DNA of 64,000 nt from CAZPQN01 sp964588795 (GTDB taxonomy: Bacteria; Fidelibacterota; UBA2242). The notes below the pieces were generated by a model. It worked only from the letters and a program-made list of their open reading frames with translations. It was not told where the DNA came from and searched no databases. The DNA lies in assembly GCA_964588795.1 (NCBI GenBank), contig CAZPQN010000011.1, positions 4,002 to 68,001 of the forward strand. Reading direction: 5' to 3'. The position numbers and the translations under genes are program-made. Shown in pieces: positions 53,300-62,530 of this stretch. Each line of letters opens with the position of its first letter. Within the stretch, counting starts at the first letter, position 1.

Positions 53300-54652
53300 A
53301 TGACAACCGATTCCGCAATTCTTGCCCGTCAGCCGAGCGCCCTCTTCCGCTGGATGGTGCTTTTCTTCATCAGTATGGCGATGTTTGGGAATTATTATAT
53401 TTATGACAGCATCAGCCCGCTGGCGGATCTGCTCAAGACACAACTGGGTTTTTCCGATACAAATATCGGGCTACTCAATGCGATTTACAGTTTCCCCAAT
53501 ATCATCATGGTGCTGATTGGCGGCCTGATTATTGACCGCATTGGTACCCGCCGGTCGGTGTTCCTGTTCACGCTTTTCGTGGCCTTGGGGGCTTTAATCG
53601 CGGCTCTGAAGGGCAGTTTGGTAACGATCACGGCGGGACGCCTGATTTTCGGCTTGGGTGCCGAGTCCATGATCGTCGCAATTACGACGATTATCGCGCG
53701 CTGGTTCAAGGGCAAGGAGCTTTCCTTCGCCTTCGGACTCAATCTGACGTTCGCGCGATTGGGTTCGTTCATCGCCCTGAATTCGCCGACCTGGGGCAAA
53801 GCGCTGTATGTGAATTGGCAGAAACCGCTTTTCGTTACCGTCGCGGCCGGAATCGTGGCGGTGCTGTTTATTGCGGTTTATTATCTTCTCGATGTTTTGG
53901 CGACTCGGCGTTACGCCATGCCCGTTGAGGGACATCAGGAAAAAGTCGTCCTCCGGGAAGTTTTTCGATTCGGCGCCGGATTCTGGTTCATTACCGCCTT
54001 GTGTGTCACCTTTTACTCGGCGATGTTTCCCTTTCAAACTTTCGCCATCAAGTATTTTCAGGAAGCACACGGCACGACGCGCGAAGTCGGGGGTAATCTT
54101 TCCAGCATGTTGACTTTGGCGGCGATGGTTTTCACTCCGCTTTTTGGGCTGCTTGCTGACCGTACCCGTCGCCGGGCCCTGTTGATGATGTTTGGCAGTT
54201 TGCTGATCATTCCGGTTTATCTGATAATGGCGTATAAAATTGACTTGGCTACCCCGCTTGGTCTGCAGGGTGCCCTGCACCTGAATTTGGATTTCTTCGA
54301 TATTCATTCGGTCATTCCGGCCTATCTGATCGTGCCCATGGCGATGATGGGGATTGCCTTTTCATTGGTGCCGGCGGTGATGTGGCCCAGCGTCGCCTTA
54401 GTGGTAGACAATGCCAAGCTCGGCACGGCTTACGGCTTGATGACCATGATTCAGAATATCGGGCTGTTCAGCTTCAATATGTTGATTGGCAGGGTCAACG
54501 ATCTGGCCGGTGCCAGCGCCGCTCATCCGGGCGGCTACACGCCGGGGATGTGGATTTTCTCCACGCTGGGATTCCTGGGATTGTTTTTTGCCTTCTTCCT
54601 GCACCGTACCGAAAAAGCGGCGCAAGCCGCTCAGGGTTTACCGAAAGCATAA
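53300..54652 (+). CDS. MFS transporter
   Basis: A 450-residue major facilitator with twelve hydrophobic segments. The loop 2-3 signature appears as GGLIIDRIGTRRSVF, and a second copy is LFGLLADRTRRRALLMMFG. The N-terminal half matches the nitrate/oligosaccharide-phosphate-type MFS only loosely, so the substrate is not assigned. A large loop with a charged patch (RYAMPVEGHQEKVVLREVF) separates the halves. It is divergent from the ferredoxin and followed by rsgA after 22 bases. Confidence 0.88.
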   Translation: MTTDSAILARQPSALFRWMVLFFISMAMFGNYYIYDSISPLADLLKTQLGFSDTNIGLLNAIYSFPNIIMVLIGGLIIDRIGTRRSVFLFTLFVALGALIAALKGSLVTITAGRLIFGLGAESMIVAITTIIARWFKGKELSFAFGLNLTFARLGSFIALNSPTWGKALYVNWQKPLFVTVAAGIVAVLFIAVYYLLDVLATRRYAMPVEGHQEKVVLREVFRFGAGFWFITALCVTFYSAMFPFQTFAIKYFQEAHGTTREVGGNLSSMLTLAAMVFTPLFGLLADRTRRRALLMMFGSLLIIPVYLIMAYKIDLATPLGLQGALHLNLDFFDIHSVIPAYLIVPMAMMGIAFSLVPAVMWPSVALVVDNAKLGTAYGLMTMIQNIGLFSFNMLIGRVNDLAGASAAHPGGYTPGMWIFSTLGFLGLFFAFFLHRTEKAAQAAQGLPKA

Positions 54653-54674
54653 ATGCGCCTGTCGGGTTTTTGAT

Positions 54675-55742
54675 ATGCAATTGAGTGAGCTCGGCTTCGA
54701 CGGCTGGTTTCAGGAACAGGCGCGGCAATATCCCGACCGCCATTTTGCGCGGATCAGCCGGGTCGATCGGGAACGCTACCTGGTGCGCAATGAACACGCG
54801 GAAGTACGGGCGGAACTCTCCGGTCAGTTTCTTTTCAATGCCGCGACCCGCCAGGATTGGCCCTGTGTAGGAGATTGGGTGGCAGTACAATATTACAACG
54901 AGGGCCAGTTGGCCATTGTCAGCGCTCGGCTCTCGCGGAAGACCTTTTTACGACGTAAAACCGCCGGGAAAGAGGTGGACTACCAAATGCTTGCCGCCAA
55001 CCTTGACAGCGCCTTCATTATGCAAGCCTGTGACAACGATTTTAACCTGCGCCGATTAGAACGCTATTTGATCATGTTCAGTGACGGCGGAGTGGAGCCG
55101 GTAATCCTGCTCAGCAAAAGCGACCTAATTTCGTCGACCGACCTGCAAGACCTGTTCAGCGCAATCAGGCAGGCGCACATAACCGCCCGAGTGGTGGCGC
55201 TCAGCAATGTCACAGCAGCCGGGTATGCGGAATTCAACGGGCTGTTAGAAAAAGCCCGGACGTACTGTCTGCTGGGCTCGTCCGGCGTGGGCAAGACCAC
55301 GCTCCTGAACCGACTGCTCGGAGGCGAGATATTCGCCACTCAGGCTGTACGCGCAAAAGATGGCAGAGGCCACCACACAACCACCCAACGCCAGATGGTG
55401 AGCCTGCCTAACGGCGCCTGGGTGATTGATACGCCGGGCATGCGCGAACTTGGTCTATTTGCCGTCGACGAGTCCATCATGGATAATTTTAGCGAAGTCC
55501 AGGTGCTGGCCGACACCTGCCGGTTTACGGATTGTACGCACACCACTGAACCCGGTTGCGCCATTCGCCGGGCCTTGCGGGAGGGCACACTGACAGAAGA
55601 ACGTTTGCGCAGTTATCAGAAGTTACTGAAAGAGTCCATGCATTTGGAGCTGTCCTATGCCGAAAAACGCCAGCACGACCGTCAAAGAGGACGGATGATC
55701 AAGGCCGCCCTGCAGCAGATCAGGAAAAATAAACCCTTTTGA
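54675..55742 (+). CDS. rsgA: Ribosome small-subunit GTPase RsgA
   Basis: A 355-residue circularly permuted GTPase that checks 30S maturation. An N-terminal OB fold comes first, then the G4 motif (LLSKSDLI), then the P-loop GSSGVGKT at 201-208, G3 in DTPGMRELG, and the C-terminal zinc knuckle (CRFTDCTHTTEPGCAIRRAL). ATG 54675 is the plausible start; an in-frame extension reaching into the MFS gene lacks family support. Confidence 0.94.
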   Translation: MQLSELGFDGWFQEQARQYPDRHFARISRVDRERYLVRNEHAEVRAELSGQFLFNAATRQDWPCVGDWVAVQYYNEGQLAIVSARLSRKTFLRRKTAGKEVDYQMLAANLDSAFIMQACDNDFNLRRLERYLIMFSDGGVEPVILLSKSDLISSTDLQDLFSAIRQAHITARVVALSNVTAAGYAEFNGLLEKARTYCLLGSSGVGKTTLLNRLLGGEIFATQAVRAKDGRGHHTTTQRQMVSLPNGAWVIDTPGMRELGLFAVDESIMDNFSEVQVLADTCRFTDCTHTTEPGCAIRRALREGTLTEERLRSYQKLLKESMHLELSYAEKRQHDRQRGRMIKAALQQIRKNKPF

Positions 55743-55774
55743 CGTATTTCCAGGGCCGGAATTCAGGCGCCTGT

Positions 55775-58114
55775 TCAACTGAGCGAATTTGATAATTGCT
55801 GGCGCAGGGATCGGGCTTCCTGGGCTGGTGTGAAATCGGGGTCGGCTTTTTCCCAAACCTGCAACGCCGTGTCCAGATGTTTACGCGCGGCGGCATTGTC
55901 CTGCAAGGCGTGGCAGATGCGCGCCATCTCTAAATTGGCGTCGGGATTAAAGGGCTGAACCTTGAGAGTGGTTTCCAATAACGTGCGGGCGCGGCCATTT
56001 TCACCCAACAGGCGATAACAACGCGCGATGTCAATCAGCACGGTCACATCAGTAGGCTGAAAAGTGAGGTCCTGCTGGTATTCCAAAATGGCGGTCAGGT
56101 AATCGGCCTGGGCTTCGGCGAGGCAACCGCGTGCATGGTGGACGAGGTGTTTTTTTGAGATATCGTCAAAGATCCGCAAGGCTTCATCCAGCTGAGTCAG
56201 GTAACCATGGGCGGATGGGTAATCTTTTTCGGCCAGTGCGATTTCGAGCTTGCCCGCGGCGAGGGCTCGCGACCAGGGCGGGAAAAGCTGTCTTTCAATC
56301 TGTTTGATCTGGGCGACGGCCTGGGACTTGGCGCCGGTTTGCAGGAAATATTCGAAAGAGCCATCGTACAATTTATTCAAGGCTACTTCCAGCGGCAGGG
56401 CAAACCGACTCTGGGCGACGAACTTATTTTCACGGGCCTGGAGTGCGTTCCGCAGTTGCCCGCGCCGCCGGTAATATTTTTGCAGAGCGTCATAGATCAA
56501 GGCCAGATCCTGGGCGGAAGTGGTCTGTTTTAAAACTTCATGATAGAGGCGTTCGGCAGTAGCGAAATTTCCGCATTCCAGCTCGACAGCCACGGATTGT
56601 AAATTCAGGTTAATGTCCTCCGGTGCCATGACCAGAGCTTCCGAAAAATACTGACGAGCCTCAGGATAATTGCCCATGGTGAAATACAGTTCCCCGAGCG
56701 CGGCAAAAGAGCGATAATCTTTCGGAAATTCAGCGCTGTACTGGGTCAGATATTTCAGGGCGTTTTTAAAATCCCCCCGGATTCGATAAACATCGCCGAT
56801 GTACTGCAGATAGTAGCGCCGCGTGGGATCCAACTGCAGAATGATTTTATATTCCTTGATAACCTGTTCGGGCTGGTTGCGTCGCAGATAGGCATTGGCG
56901 AGTCGGAAATGCGCCCGCAGGTCACGCGGGTAAAGCTTGACCCACATTTCCAGGATGGCAAATCCCTTGTCCGGATTTTCCGTCACCAGATAGTGCTCTT
57001 GTTTGACGGCGAACTGCAGGATTTCGGGTAACTTGTAAAGATGTTGCAGGGTAGCCTGCAAGGCGCTGAGCGCTGACGCGGACTGCGCGGTATTGGAATA
57101 ACAGCTGTAAAGCATCCAGTGAGCCAAAGCAAAGGACGGATCGGCCGCGACGGCTTTTTCGAAATACGGAATTGCACCCCGAAGGTCAAATTTCAGGTTG
57201 GCCAGGTCTGCCCCGGTAAAGTAAGCGCGGCAGGCGGCCGGTGAATTGGTCAGCATCTCGCTGACGGGCAGGTCGTCATTGCCCTCGATATGCCAGACGG
57301 GCAGTTTCAGATCCTGTTTTAAATCCCGCGTGATCTGATCCACGACGGTCAGGGCTTTGGTGGTGCGGTAGACATGTTCGGTCAGCAGTTTGCCCCGGAC
57401 TGTTTCGTAGAGGTAGGTGCTGACGATCAGAGTGTCGCCGGCTGTGGTAAATGACCCGCCGAGAAAATATTCACGTTGCAATTCCCCGGCGATCTTTTTT
57501 TCCAACATCATCGGCAATCCGACTTCGCGTTTCAGTCCCGCCTGGCGAATGCGCTGATAAATGACATTGTCATAGGCGGAGTACAGCGAGAAAACCGGGT
57601 CCTGGCTGAGATCCAGATGACAGCCGAACATCAGTGCCGATTGCAGATAATCGAGGTCGGGATTTCCGGATTTGTTTTCAAAAAAGAAGATAGCCAGGCG
57701 CCGGTTGAAATCGCTCTTGGGCATTTTACGGCGAACTACCTGTCCCAGCTCGTCCCGCACTGTGACCTGCGTTGTGGCTGAACCCAATTCTTTGCCGGAA
57801 AAGACGATGTAAACCAGCGCTAAGGTACAAACAATATTGGCCGGAATGCCGATCTTTTCGGTCTTGGTCCAAACGTCGCGTCCGGGACGCCCATGGAAGT
57901 AAGCCAGCATCCCTACTGTCGGTAGAAGCGAGAGCAGGATGATCAATCCCAGGTCGGTGAAATAGGGCGACAGCTGATAATGCTCAACCAACCAGTTTAA
58001 GAATTCCAGAATCGTCCAGCACACCCCAAAGTAGATGAAGACAATCTGCGGCATGCGCCGTTCAAACAGACGTTTGATCAGAGTGGTTTGCTTTTTGGTT
58101 TTTTTCTTCGCCAT
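55775..58114 (-). CDS. Membrane-anchored TPR protein with TolB/FlgO-like domain
   Basis: A 779-residue protein. Residues 1-20 are basic (AKKKTKKQ). Three hydrophobic segments lie at about 24-43, 52-70 and 90-107. Residues about 130-265 resemble the TolB/FlgO N-terminal domain (RLAIFFFENKSGNPDLDYLQ). From about 285 on come many tetratricopeptide units (LRAHFRLANAYLRRNQPEQV, SFAALGELYFTMGNYPEARQ, PDANLEMARICHALQDNAAA). This layout is like the CadC/adenylate-cyclase-type TPR receptors but without a DNA-binding or catalytic head, so it may be a scaffold or sensor. It is convergent with rsgA. Confidence 0.8.
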   Translation of the reverse strand: MAKKKTKKQTTLIKRLFERRMPQIVFIYFGVCWTILEFLNWLVEHYQLSPYFTDLGLIILLSLLPTVGMLAYFHGRPGRDVWTKTEKIGIPANIVCTLALVYIVFSGKELGSATTQVTVRDELGQVVRRKMPKSDFNRRLAIFFFENKSGNPDLDYLQSALMFGCHLDLSQDPVFSLYSAYDNVIYQRIRQAGLKREVGLPMMLEKKIAGELQREYFLGGSFTTAGDTLIVSTYLYETVRGKLLTEHVYRTTKALTVVDQITRDLKQDLKLPVWHIEGNDDLPVSEMLTNSPAACRAYFTGADLANLKFDLRGAIPYFEKAVAADPSFALAHWMLYSCYSNTAQSASALSALQATLQHLYKLPEILQFAVKQEHYLVTENPDKGFAILEMWVKLYPRDLRAHFRLANAYLRRNQPEQVIKEYKIILQLDPTRRYYLQYIGDVYRIRGDFKNALKYLTQYSAEFPKDYRSFAALGELYFTMGNYPEARQYFSEALVMAPEDINLNLQSVAVELECGNFATAERLYHEVLKQTTSAQDLALIYDALQKYYRRRGQLRNALQARENKFVAQSRFALPLEVALNKLYDGSFEYFLQTGAKSQAVAQIKQIERQLFPPWSRALAAGKLEIALAEKDYPSAHGYLTQLDEALRIFDDISKKHLVHHARGCLAEAQADYLTAILEYQQDLTFQPTDVTVLIDIARCYRLLGENGRARTLLETTLKVQPFNPDANLEMARICHALQDNAAARKHLDTALQVWEKADPDFTPAQEARSLRQQLSNSLS

Positions 58115-58174
58115 CTCAACCTACAACGACCACTTCGACCGCTTTCCGGAGGGGTTGGTTGTCAGCCAACGCAC

Positions 58175-59044
58175 TCAGTCTCCAATCAACCGTCGGATTT
58201 GTCGAATATAATCCGGTGTTGTACCGCAACAGCCGCCGATGATTTCTACACCGGCGTCGCGAATACGTTTAAGATTCAAAGCAAAAGTAGTAACACTTTC
58301 CGGGTAAACCGTTTCACCGTTGCGGGTTACCGGCAATCCGGCATTGGGCTGGATGATGACCAGCCCGCCGACCGCCTGGCGGATCGCCGCGGCCAAAGCG
58401 ACCATTTGGTCACTGCCGATCGAGCAATTGGCGCCGACGGCGTTGGCACCGGCCTCCTGCAGTTGCACCAGGCTGTCAACGCGGTTACCCATGATGGTGG
58501 CGAATCCGTCTTTACTTGCATTGAAAGTCAGTGAGGCGAATATCGGTAACGTGGAAACCTGACGGATACCACGTATTGCCGTCAGCGCTTCGTTCAGATC
58601 GAACATGGTTTCGACCAGAAGCAAATCGGCACCAGCGTCAGTCAACACTTCCGCCTGTTCGGCAAAAATAGCGGCGGCTTCGGCGGGCTCAAGCTCGCCG
58701 TACGGTTTCAGCATGGCACCCGTTGGACCAAGGTCACCGGCGACTAAAGCATGGTTGCCGGCGACTTCCCGCGCTATGCGTACTGCAGAGCGATTGATTT
58801 CGTCCAGTTTCTGTTCCAATCCAGCGTTTTTCAATTTCAGATCATTCGTCCGAAAAGTGTGCGTCGTCATAACGTCCGCGCCCGCGGTGAGGTAAGCCTG
58901 GTGGAATTTCGTCAGAAGTTCCGGTCGTTCGATTGCGACCAGCAGAAAATCGCGATCGGACTGTACGCCGGCCTGCATCAGCAGGGTCCCCATGGCGCCG
59001 TCAATCAACAATCCTTTCTGCTGTATTTGGGTGATCAGATCCAT
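58175..59044 (-). CDS. Homocysteine S-methyltransferase-family protein
   Basis: A 289-residue homocysteine-binding methyltransferase domain, like the N-terminal part of MetH or stand-alone BHMT/MmuM. The zinc ligands are the Cys in GANCSIGSDQ near residue 206 and the pair in GGCCGTTPDYI near 273. The start DGAMGTLL and the TTHTFRTND segment are typical. ATG 59044 begins at the family position. An in-frame extension to 59215 adds 57 residues with no match and is not used. It could regenerate methionine if paired with a corrinoid module elsewhere. Confidence 0.88.
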   Translation of the reverse strand: MDLITQIQQKGLLIDGAMGTLLMQAGVQSDRDFLLVAIERPELLTKFHQAYLTAGADVMTTHTFRTNDLKLKNAGLEQKLDEINRSAVRIAREVAGNHALVAGDLGPTGAMLKPYGELEPAEAAAIFAEQAEVLTDAGADLLLVETMFDLNEALTAIRGIRQVSTLPIFASLTFNASKDGFATIMGNRVDSLVQLQEAGANAVGANCSIGSDQMVALAAAIRQAVGGLVIIQPNAGLPVTRNGETVYPESVTTFALNLKRIRDAGVEIIGGCCGTTPDYIRQIRRLIGD

Positions 59045-59236
59045 AATAATCTCAATGACCGGAAATAATGTATCAATCTGCCGTTTAGAAAACAAATGAT
59101 ATTCGGGAATACCCCCCAGAAATGCGGTTTCAGGGTTATTTTTAACAATCCGGTTTCCCGCCGTTTGAAATCTTCCCGGTATGTTGTATTTTTTCCGCCA
59201 GGAGTTAATTGACATAATTTACCTAAAGGAATATCC

Positions 59237-60958
59237 ATGAAAGGCTACTTCGCATTCGTTCTGCACAGCCATTTGCCCTACGTTATCAATCACGGCGAAT
59301 GGCCGCACGGTATGGACTGGCTTTACGAAGCCGCGGCGGAAACCTATCTGCCGCTGTTACGTGAATTCAATCAGTTGGTTGCAGAAGGCATCCGCCCTAA
59401 TGTGACCATTGGACTGACTCCGATTCTCTGTGAACAGCTGGCGGCGGAACGGTTCAAAGAAGGGTTCCGACATTATCTTGAAGTCAAGATCCGGGCCGCC
59501 ACCGCGAATCAGACTGAGTTTGCCGCTACGGGGAATGACCAATTGCAGGACCTGGCCGTGATGTGGACGCGGTACTACGAAAGTATCCGCGATCAGTTCC
59601 AGGCCCTGCCCGAAAGAAGTATCGTGCAGGCTTTCCGGCAATTGCAGGACGCCGGCCACCTGGAAGTAATAACCTGTGCCGCGACCCATGGTTATTTCCC
59701 GCTGTTGGGTACGGATGAATCCATTGATGCGCAGGTGCGGGTGGGCAAGGCGACTTATCGCCGCCATTTCGGGCGCGATCCGCGCGGGATCTGGTTGCCA
59801 GAATGCGCTTATCGGCCGGCTTACCCATGGACGTCACCGATTAAGGAACACCCCAAATCATTCAGTCGCCGCGGTGTCGAAGAATTCCTTTTCAAGTACG
59901 ACATTCAGTATTTTATCGTGGATAAACATCTCATCCTGGGCGGCAAGAATCAGGGCGTTTACATCGACCGCTACGAGTCCCTGAAACAGCTCTGGCGGCA
60001 GTTCGAGGCCAGCTGGAAACCGCTCGCCGAGGAAAAGGATCGTTCCATTTATCAGCCCTACCTGGTGTCTTCGACTGGTACCGGAAGGGTCGCGGTGGCT
60101 TACGGACGCCACGAAGAATCGTCGCTGCAGGTCTGGAGCGGCGAGTGGGGTTACCCCGGCGACGGACGCTATTTGGATTTTCACAAGAAACATTTTCCGG
60201 GCGGCCATCGCTTCTGGAAAGTCACCAGCGCCAAAGCCGACTTAGCCGACAAACTCATCTATGAACCGGATACCGTCGAAGACGCACTGGAAAATCAGGC
60301 CACCCATTTTGCGGAATTGATTCGTGAATATATAGAAAATAATTATCGGACCAGCGGAAAGGTCGGCATACTAACGGCGCCTTTCGATACCGAACTTTTC
60401 GGGCACTGGTGGTTCGAGGGCCCGCGCTGGATCGGCAAGGTTCTACGCAAACTGCACACCGACAAGTCGGTGCAGACCACCACGCTCGGCAGTCACCTGC
60501 AAACCAACCGTCCGAGTCAGGTGATTGCCATGCCGGAAGGTAGTTGGGGCCAGGGCGGGTTCCACTACATCTGGCTGAACCAGTGGACGGAATGGACCTG
60601 GAAACATATTTATGCTGCCGAAGAGCAAATGGTCGGCCTGGCTAATCAATACAAGGCTAAGGCCGACGCCACCCAGCGCCGGATATTAAACGCACTCGCC
60701 CGCGAACTCCTTCTGCTGGAAAGCTCCGATTGGCAGTTCCTGATCAGCACCTGGAGCGCACGGGACTATGCGGAAAATCGCGTCGGCGTGCACCGCGAGC
60801 AATATAAAAACCTCGTACGGGTGCTGAACGACTATCAGAATAATGGCAAAATCAGCACTACCGATGAACAGTATTTGGCGAAACTCGAACGGATTGACGA
60901 CATATTCCCCGATTTGGATTTCACCTACTGGTGCACCTTGCAGGAACGTGGTGATTGA
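59237..60958 (+). CDS. Glycoside hydrolase family 57, branching-enzyme-like
   Basis: A 573-residue GH57 protein with a C-terminal DUF1957-type domain, a group that includes 1,4-alpha-glucan branching enzymes. Conserved regions include the N-terminal HSHLPYV, the nucleophile Glu189 in WLPECAYRP, and the acid Asp384 in APFDTELFGHWWFEGPRW. It would branch or reshape glycogen made by GlgA, which follows 63 bases downstream. An AAAGGAA site precedes the ATG. Confidence 0.92.
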   Translation: MKGYFAFVLHSHLPYVINHGEWPHGMDWLYEAAAETYLPLLREFNQLVAEGIRPNVTIGLTPILCEQLAAERFKEGFRHYLEVKIRAATANQTEFAATGNDQLQDLAVMWTRYYESIRDQFQALPERSIVQAFRQLQDAGHLEVITCAATHGYFPLLGTDESIDAQVRVGKATYRRHFGRDPRGIWLPECAYRPAYPWTSPIKEHPKSFSRRGVEEFLFKYDIQYFIVDKHLILGGKNQGVYIDRYESLKQLWRQFEASWKPLAEEKDRSIYQPYLVSSTGTGRVAVAYGRHEESSLQVWSGEWGYPGDGRYLDFHKKHFPGGHRFWKVTSAKADLADKLIYEPDTVEDALENQATHFAELIREYIENNYRTSGKVGILTAPFDTELFGHWWFEGPRWIGKVLRKLHTDKSVQTTTLGSHLQTNRPSQVIAMPEGSWGQGGFHYIWLNQWTEWTWKHIYAAEEQMVGLANQYKAKADATQRRILNALARELLLLESSDWQFLISTWSARDYAENRVGVHREQYKNLVRVLNDYQNNGKISTTDEQYLAKLERIDDIFPDLDFTYWCTLQERGD

Positions 60959-61021
60959 CAGATGGATGTAAGAAACATACCAGCGGGCGATCAATGACCG
61001 ATTAATCCGAACGGATGTTCG

Positions 61022-62494
61022 ATGAAGATTCTGTTCGTCTCAGCTGAGGTCTTTCCTTTCTCTAAAGTCGGCGGGCTTGGCGATGTCTGTGGCGCACTGC
61101 CGCCGGCAATGGCTTCTGTGGAGCATTCCGTTACGGTCGTTACCCCCGCCTATGCCACACTAGATCGTACACACATCGGTATCGAGCAATTGCCCCTTCA
61201 AGTGACGATTAAACTGGGGGCAGAGACAATAACACTAAGCGTCAGCCGCTACCAGAATCCCGCCAATGCCCGGCACGTTGTTTATTTCATCGAACATCCT
61301 GCCCTGTTCGGCACACGCAATGTGTACACCGATGCCAGCGGACAACCATACGCTGACAATCCGCGTCGCTTTCTCGCCTTCCAAAAAGCCGTACTGGAAC
61401 TAATAATCCAGCAAGGCTGGGCACCGGACGTGATCCATTGCCACGACAATCATACCGCCCTACTGCCGGTATATTTGAAAACGACTTTTGCCCGCCTGCC
61501 GCGCCTAGCCCAGACACCAAGTGTCCTGACTCTGCACAATATTGCCTATCAGGGACTGACCGACATGAGCGAGAGGCCGCTTTTCGATTTGCCGGAGGAA
61601 TTATTTACACCGCTCCAACCGCTGGAATGGTACGGCAAAATCAATCCCCTCAAGGCCGGCATCATCTATGCCGACGTAGTGACCACGGTCAGCCCGACGC
61701 ACGCGCGGGAAATCCGGGAAAGCGACCAATTGAGTGGCGGGTTGCGCGGCGTGCTGAACAGCCGCTCACGCCCGGTCGTGGGCATCCTGAACGGCGTTGA
61801 TTATCATCTCTGGCATCCGGCGCGCGACCCCTTTATCCGGCAAAAATATGATCGTTCAACCCTCGAGCAGAAAATTATCAATAAGCGCCACCTGTTAGAA
61901 AAAATGCACTTGCCAGAGAGCCTGGAGCGAAATTTAGTCATCGGAATGGTGACCCGATTAGTGGAACAGAAAGGTCTCGAACTTTTGACCGTCTGTCTGC
62001 CTGAATTGCTGAAAGAAGAACTGGGGCTGGTGGTTTTGGGTAGTGGCGAAGCGCGCTATCAGCAGCTATTGCAAACCAATGCGGAAAATTATCCGCACAA
62101 AATCGCCGTGAGCTTTGGTTACGATGACCCGTTGGCGCACCAGATCATCGCCGGCTGTGATTTGTTCCTGATGCCTTCCCGGTTTGAACCGTGTGGCATG
62201 ACCCAAATGTACGCTCTGCGCTATGGAACCCCGCCCTTGGCGCATCGCACCGGAGGACTGGCCGACAGTGTCCGGAACTGGGATGGCGTGAACGGCAACG
62301 GCTTTCTGTTTGATCAATTTACTCCTGCGGCACTGATCAATAATGTACGCTACGCCCGCGCCTGCTATGACCAACCGGAAATCTGGCGGAAAATCCAGGG
62401 CAATGGAATGGAGCAGAATTTTTCATGGCAGAAAGCCGCCGACGAGTATTTGCGCCTCTATCAAAGTCTCGTAGCGGGTAAGTCTGCTTTCTGA
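61022..62494 (+). CDS. glgA: Glycogen synthase (ADP-glucose type)
   Basis: A 490-residue GT5 glycogen synthase. The ADP-glucose-binding KVGGLGDVCGALP is at residues 16-28, NGVDYHLW and the catalytic-site MPSRFEPCGMTQMYALRYGT stretch are present, and length is standard. It follows the GH57 enzyme and uses the ADP-glucose from GlgC, 20 kb upstream. The ribosome site is weak. Confidence 0.96.
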   Translation: MKILFVSAEVFPFSKVGGLGDVCGALPPAMASVEHSVTVVTPAYATLDRTHIGIEQLPLQVTIKLGAETITLSVSRYQNPANARHVVYFIEHPALFGTRNVYTDASGQPYADNPRRFLAFQKAVLELIIQQGWAPDVIHCHDNHTALLPVYLKTTFARLPRLAQTPSVLTLHNIAYQGLTDMSERPLFDLPEELFTPLQPLEWYGKINPLKAGIIYADVVTTVSPTHAREIRESDQLSGGLRGVLNSRSRPVVGILNGVDYHLWHPARDPFIRQKYDRSTLEQKIINKRHLLEKMHLPESLERNLVIGMVTRLVEQKGLELLTVCLPELLKEELGLVVLGSGEARYQQLLQTNAENYPHKIAVSFGYDDPLAHQIIAGCDLFLMPSRFEPCGMTQMYALRYGTPPLAHRTGGLADSVRNWDGVNGNGFLFDQFTPAALINNVRYARACYDQPEIWRKIQGNGMEQNFSWQKAADEYLRLYQSLVAGKSAF

Positions 62495-62530
62495 TACTAT
62501 TGGTGAATCATAAATCTCCGGAGGCCTGAT

